This document shows, one piece after another, positions 5,271-8,665 of a DNA stretch of 8,665 bases; positions within the stretch are counted from its first letter, which is position 1; each line of letters starts with the position of its first letter. The notes beneath the pieces were generated by a model. It was given only the letters and a program-made list of their open reading frames with translations, did not search any database and was not told the origin of the DNA. The DNA comes from Zoogloeaceae bacterium (GTDB lineage: Bacteria > Pseudomonadota > Gammaproteobacteria > Burkholderiales > Rhodocyclaceae), in assembly GCA_015657735.1 (NCBI GenBank), contig SSSX01000072.1, forward strand, positions 1 to 8,665, in the 5' to 3' direction. The translations under genes were made by a program, and so were the position numbers.

Positions 5271-7088
5271 TCAGGGCGCCGCGCTGTCCGTCGCCGCCGG
5301 TCGTGGGGCGGCCAGCACCGTTTCGCCGGCGATCTTCCACTGGCCGTCCTCCTTCACCCAGTCGAGCTGTTTCCTGACCGTGTCGCGGTAGCGGCCGGCG
5401 CTGTAGTGCTGGACGAAGACGGTGCTGCTGCGCTCGGGGTTGCGGGCCTTGAGACGGAACGCTTCGATGCGCAGCGCGGGCGAGCGGGCCTGGGTGACGC
5501 GCTGGCGCCGTTCGGCTTCCCAGTCGGCGGTGCTGCGTCCTTTGCCGGGCTGGAAGGCGGCGCTGTAGAAGGCCCGGTAGGCGTCGAAATCCTGTGCCGC
5601 CCAGGCGGCTGCCCAGGCGTCGACGCGGCGGCGGAGGGCCTCGTCGGGCGAGGCGGACGGCGCGGCCGGCGGCGTGACGAGGTCGACCTGGGGCGCCGGG
5701 GCGGCGTCGACGACCGGCACCGGTGCGGCGGCCAGGGCCGGCGGGACGTACTGGGTGCCGAGCAGCTCGGGGGCGATCGGCGCCGGGCGGTAGCGGCTGC
5801 GCAGCGCGCTGCGCAGTTCGCCGGCGAGGCCGAGCAGCTGGGCCTGCAGCGTGGTCTGCTGGGCGCGGTTTTCGATGAGGCTGCGCTGGGCTTCGAAGAG
5901 GTCGCCCTGGGCGATCGAGAGATCGTTCAGCGAGCGGCGGCCGGCTTCGAAGTGCAGTTCGTAGGCGGCCGACACGCGCTGGGCGGCGGCGACGCGCAGT
6001 TCGAGGGCCGGGGCGATCTGGCGGGCTTCGCTGTATTGGCGGTGGAGGTCGGTGATGTCCTTCGAGACCTTCATCAGCAGATCGTCGGCGTCGGCCTGGG
6101 CGGCCTGGTGACGTTCGACGGCTTCGGTGTGGCGACCGAGATTGCGGCCGCCGAGGGGGATGTCGAGGCTGACCATCATCTGCGCCGAGCGGTCGGTGTC
6201 GGACACCGGCGTCGGGATCGTCGTGTTGTCGAGGCGCTTGCTGTACGACAGGTCGACGGCCGGGAAGAAGCTGCCGCGGGCGGCGCCGATGTCGGCCTGG
6301 CGGGCGGCGCTGCGCTGCAGCGCGGCGCGCAGGCGCGGGTTGCGTTCGTGGATGCGCTCGACCAGGGTGTCGGCGTCGGGCGTGTTGTCGGCGGGCGCGA
6401 TGGCCGGGGCGACGAGCTGTTCGGGCGGCTGGCCGGTGAGCAGGCGGTAGCGGTATTCGGCGGTGCCGAGCTGGGCGCGCAGCTGGCCGAGGAGGGCGCG
6501 GTTCTGGATCAGGCGCACGTGCATCAGGTCGAGTTCGGCGGAGGCGATGCGGCCGGCGTCCACCCGTCGGGCGACGCTGGCTTCGACGCGTTCCTGGCGG
6601 GCGAGGGTGGCCTGCAGGGTGTCGATGGTCTGGCGCAGGCGCACCACGTCGCTGTAGTTTTCGGTGATCTCGTAGGCGACCTGTTCGAGCGTGTTGTCGA
6701 GGTCGGCGTCGGCGGCGTCGCGGCTGAAGCCGATCGAGCGCAGGCGGCTGGTGTCGGTGCCGCCGTTGAAGATGTTCCAGCGCAGGCTGGCGTCGCTGCG
6801 GCGCACGTTGCGGTTGATCGGGTTGCCGGCGGTTTCGTCGCGGGCGTCGGAGTTGCGGTAGGTGAGGCCGACGCTGGGCAGGAAGTCGGAGCGTACCTGG
6901 GTGACCTGGGCTTCGGCGGCGCGTAGCAGGGCCTGGGCCGAGCGCACACTGGGCTGTTGCAGCAGCACCTTGTCGACGACCGCCGGCAGCGTGTCGGCGT
7001 GACCGGCGCCGGCGGCGAGGCCGAGGCCGGCAACGAGGGCGGCGAGGTGGCGGCGGACGGGGTTCGGTCGGGTCGGCGTGGAGCTCAT
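5271..7088 (-). CDS. TolC-family T1SS outer-membrane protein (LapE-like) with C-terminal NTF2-like domain
   Basis: This 605-residue outer-membrane factor would form the exit channel of the type I exporter encoded with it. The frame is open far upstream through the HlyD gene, but ATG 7088 shares its A with the HlyD stop (TGATG) and gives a signal peptide cleaved after GAGHA near residue 31. Residues 32-430 are a TolC domain: LLQQPSVRSAQALLRAAEAQ and SDFLPSVGLTYRN (68-80) in the first repeat; GAARGSFFPAVDLSYSKRL (268-286), FEAGRRSLNDLSIAQGDLFE and a matching helix in the second. About 435-480 is a Pro/Ala linker. Residues 482-592 are an extra domain with the look of NTF2/SnoaL-like proteins, closest to the Cds6 C-terminal domain: VDAWAAAWAAQDFDAYRAFY, then WEAERRQRV (523-531), then FVQHYSAGRY and KQLDWVKEDGQWKI. 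Ordinary TolC/LapE proteins are about 430-480 residues. Both TolC termini face the periplasm, so the added domain should too. Its role is unknown. No strong ribosome-binding site is visible, so translation is probably coupled to the HlyD gene. Confidence 0.92.
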   Translation of the reverse strand: MSSTPTRPNPVRRHLAALVAGLGLAAGAGHADTLPAVVDKVLLQQPSVRSAQALLRAAEAQVTQVRSDFLPSVGLTYRNSDARDETAGNPINRNVRRSDASLRWNIFNGGTDTSRLRSIGFSRDAADADLDNTLEQVAYEITENYSDVVRLRQTIDTLQATLARQERVEASVARRVDAGRIASAELDLMHVRLIQNRALLGQLRAQLGTAEYRYRLLTGQPPEQLVAPAIAPADNTPDADTLVERIHERNPRLRAALQRSAARQADIGAARGSFFPAVDLSYSKRLDNTTIPTPVSDTDRSAQMMVSLDIPLGGRNLGRHTEAVERHQAAQADADDLLMKVSKDITDLHRQYSEARQIAPALELRVAAAQRVSAAYELHFEAGRRSLNDLSIAQGDLFEAQRSLIENRAQQTTLQAQLLGLAGELRSALRSRYRPAPIAPELLGTQYVPPALAAAPVPVVDAAPAPQVDLVTPPAAPSASPDEALRRRVDAWAAAWAAQDFDAYRAFYSAAFQPGKGRSTADWEAERRQRVTQARSPALRIEAFRLKARNPERSSTVFVQHYSAGRYRDTVRKQLDWVKEDGQWKIAGETVLAAPRPAATDSAAP

Positions 7089-8425
7089 CAGCGTTCGCGC
7101 AGGGATTTGTCGAGGGTCTTGACGATCGGTTTCAGCATGTATTCCATCATCGTCCGCTTGCCGGTCTGGATGCTGGCGTCGGCGGCCATGCCCGGCGAGA
7201 TCGTGAGGTGTTCGGCGGGGTCGCCGAGGAAGTTCTTCTGGGCTTCGAGGAGGACTTCGAAGAAGGTTTCCTTGCGTTCGTTGTCGACCACCGCGTCGGC
7301 GCCGACGCGCACCACCTTGCCCGGCAGGGTGCCGAAGATCGACGAGTCGTAGGCGCTGATGCGGATGCGGGCGTCCTGGCCGGGCTTGAGGAAGGCGATG
7401 TCGGAGGGTTTGACCTTGGCGGTGATCAGCAGCCGGTCTTCGGCGGGCACGACTTCCATGATGGTTTCGCCGGCCTTGACGACGCCGCCGACGGTGGTCA
7501 CGAGCAGGCGGTTGACCACCCCGTCGAGCGGGGCGCGCAGATCGCGGCGGGCGACCTTGTCGTTGCGGCCGGTGAGCTGTTCGGCGAGCTGGGCGGCGCG
7601 CAGCTCGGCCTCGTTCTTTTCCTTGCTGGTTTCGGTGAGGAAGCGGGCGCGGGTTTCGGACAGACGGGCCTGGGCTTCGGCGACGGCGGCCTGGATGCGA
7701 CCGATGGCGATGCGGGTGGTTTCCAGTTCGCCTTTCTGGCCGGTGTAGCGCTGCTGCGCGGCGAGCAGGTCGGCACGCGCGCCGGCGCCGCTGGCACCGA
7801 GCTTTTCCTCGATGGCGAGGGCTTCGCGGGCGGGGCCGATGGATTCGCCGATGGCCTCGTGGCGGGCGCGCGCCTCGGCCAGTTCCTGCTGGCGCTGGGC
7901 GAGCTGGCGGGCCAGCGTCTCGAGGCTGTTTTCGCGTTCCTGGCGGCGGGTCTGCCACAGGTTGCGCTGTTCGCGGACCAGGTCGGGGGCGCTCTTTTCG
8001 AGTTCGGCCGGGAAGGCCGGGGCGGTGCCGCGGGCTTCGGCATCGAGCCTCACGAGGGCCGCCTGGGCGCCCCACAGGCCTTGCTGGGCTTCGCCCTGCT
8101 CGGCGTTGAACTGCAGGTTCTGGACGGTGGCGAGCACGTCGCCCTTGCGCACGACGGCGCCTTCGCGGACGTTGAGGGCCTGCAGGATGCCGCCCTCCAT
8201 GCTCTGCACCTGCTGGACGCGGCTGGACGGGACGACCGCGCCCATCGCTGTCACCGAGATGTCGAGACGCGCGAAGCTCATCCACGCGAACAGCAGCACG
8301 AAGAACAGCGCGGTGGTGCCGAGCAGGATCAGCACCGCGCGGCGCGGGCCGCGTTCGAAATCTGGATGGAGGCTGATGGCCTGGGCCTCGGGGCGCGGCC
8401 GGGTGGGCTGGAAGCTGATCTTCAT
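7088..8425 (-). CDS. HlyD-family type I secretion membrane-fusion protein (LapC-like)
   Basis: This 445-residue periplasmic adaptor joins the inner-membrane ABC exporter to the TolC-like outer-membrane channel. The start ATG 8425-8423 overlaps the stop of the ABC gene (ATGA), with GGGAG eight bases upstream. A cytoplasmic N-terminal tail with many Arg/Pro is followed by one transmembrane helix (about 31-50, VLILLGTTALFFVLLFAWMS). Next come the first half of the lipoyl/barrel (GAVVPSSRVQQVQSMEGGI, 62-80; VREGAVVRKGDVLA, 86-99), a long alpha-helical coiled-coil hairpin rich in Glu, Ala, Gln and Arg (about 105-290), and the second lipoyl half (LRAPLDGVVNRLLVTTVGGV, 296-315). The beta-barrel domain (about 328-425) ends in ISPGMAADASIQTGKRTMMEYMLKPI, the HlyD-family closing signature. 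The length and architecture match LapC/HlyD of adhesin exporters. The stop TGA (7090-7088) shares one base with the next ATG, so all three T1SS genes are translationally coupled. Confidence 0.95.
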   Translation of the reverse strand: MKISFQPTRPRPEAQAISLHPDFERGPRRAVLILLGTTALFFVLLFAWMSFARLDISVTAMGAVVPSSRVQQVQSMEGGILQALNVREGAVVRKGDVLATVQNLQFNAEQGEAQQGLWGAQAALVRLDAEARGTAPAFPAELEKSAPDLVREQRNLWQTRRQERENSLETLARQLAQRQQELAEARARHEAIGESIGPAREALAIEEKLGASGAGARADLLAAQQRYTGQKGELETTRIAIGRIQAAVAEAQARLSETRARFLTETSKEKNEAELRAAQLAEQLTGRNDKVARRDLRAPLDGVVNRLLVTTVGGVVKAGETIMEVVPAEDRLLITAKVKPSDIAFLKPGQDARIRISAYDSSIFGTLPGKVVRVGADAVVDNERKETFFEVLLEAQKNFLGDPAEHLTISPGMAADASIQTGKRTMMEYMLKPIVKTLDKSLRER

Positions 8426-8665
8426 GCGGCGAACTCCCGCGGGGCGACCGCTGCCGGGCCGCCCTGCAGTTTGCGGAGGATTTCGTTGCGGGGGCCGTCG
8501 AGGACGACCTTGCCCTGGTCGAGCACGACCAGCCGGTCGACCAGCGGCAGCATCGCCATGCGGTGGGTGACGAGCAGCATCGTGATGCCCTCGATGTTGC
8601 GCAGGTTGTCGATGAGGCGCGCTTCGGTGGCCGGGTCCATCATGCTGGTGGGCTCGTCGAGGAGC
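8422..8665 (-). CDS. Type I secretion ABC transporter permease/ATPase (LapB/LssB-like), C-terminal fragment
   Basis: The last 80 residues of an ABC exporter are in the window. The 5' part of the gene lies beyond base 8665, and the in-frame ATG pair at 8643 is internal to the protein. The fragment starts inside the nucleotide-binding domain with Walker B and the D-loop, LLDEPTSMMD, then continues with ITMLLVTHRM, carrying the H-loop histidine, and RLVVLDQGKVVLDGPRNEIL, the usual end of an ABC ATPase. A short Ala/Pro tail ends at TGA 8424-8422. Assignment to a peptide/protein exporter rather than another ABC class comes from the directly overlapping HlyD and TolC-like genes. The LapB/LssB family is the best fit because those exporters of giant adhesins share this gene order. 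Whether an inactive C39 peptidase-like domain is present at the N-terminus, as in LapB, cannot be seen here. Confidence 0.9.
   Translation of the reverse strand, partial: LLDEPTSMMDPATEARLIDNLRNIEGITMLLVTHRMAMLPLVDRLVVLDQGKVVLDGPRNEILRKLQGGPAAVAPREFAA

Noticed and set aside
5266..5280. Small GC hairpin (GGCGC/GCGCC) at the stop of the TolC-like T1SS gene as a terminator
   Set aside because: It has only 5-bp arms, includes the stop codon, and no T-run follows on the transcribed strand.
5166..6926. Long + strand open frame opposite the TolC-like T1SS gene
   Set aside because: It has a Gly/Val/Ala/Arg-rich pattern from the codon bias of the real - strand gene and no domain or signal.
7089..8285. 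In-frame upstream extension of the TolC-like gene through the HlyD gene
   Set aside because: It is low-complexity shadow sequence. The ATG at 7088 gives a signal peptide and a standard TGATG junction with the HlyD stop.

Overview
The window is very GC-rich apart from a few AT-rich intergenic islands. Its content suggests a betaproteobacterium, most likely of the Rhodocyclales (Zoogloea/Thauera/Azoarcus group). This rests on the UbiD type, on a PEP-CTERM surface protein, and on a pcm-rhodanese-tolC gene order that I recall from that group. It is an inference from gene content, not a computed placement.

Left part, + strand (1-2760). The window opens with the last 93 residues of an RND efflux pump permease. 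An AT-rich gap follows that carries a perfect 9+9 bp inverted repeat, a likely repressor operator. Then comes a compact three-gene unit: a divergent protein-L-isoaspartate methyltransferase-family protein, a single-domain rhodanese, and a TolC-family outer-membrane channel. A GC hairpin with a T-run ends it.

Middle, + strand (2793-4343). ubiD encodes the prenylated-FMN-dependent decarboxylase of ubiquinone synthesis and is complete with its key residues. A near-perfect bidirectional terminator lies between it and the oppositely oriented genes to its right.

Right part, - strand (4362-8665). In transcription order this holds the C-terminal end of an ABC-type secretion ATPase, an HlyD-family membrane-fusion protein and a TolC-family outer-membrane factor. 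The three overlap by ATGA and TGATG junctions and form a type I secretion operon of the LapB-LapC-LapE (large adhesin export) kind. The TolC-like member is unusual in carrying an extra NTF2/SnoaL-like domain (similar to the Cds6 C-terminal domain) after a Pro/Ala linker. Downstream on the same strand is a PEP-CTERM protein gene with its own strong sigma-54 (-24/-12) promoter candidate.

Together, the right half looks like a cell-surface/matrix region: a T1SS expected to export a large adhesin next to an exosortase-processed exported protein. The left half is an envelope/efflux housekeeping unit. I see no RNA genes, CRISPR arrays, insertion sequences or integration scars. The 231-base gap between the T1SS operon and the PEP-CTERM gene (5040-5270) contains the sigma-54 promoter and two dyads but no gene. 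The most interesting signals are the TolC-NTF2 fusion, the sigma-54 promoter and the operator-like palindrome at 310-331.
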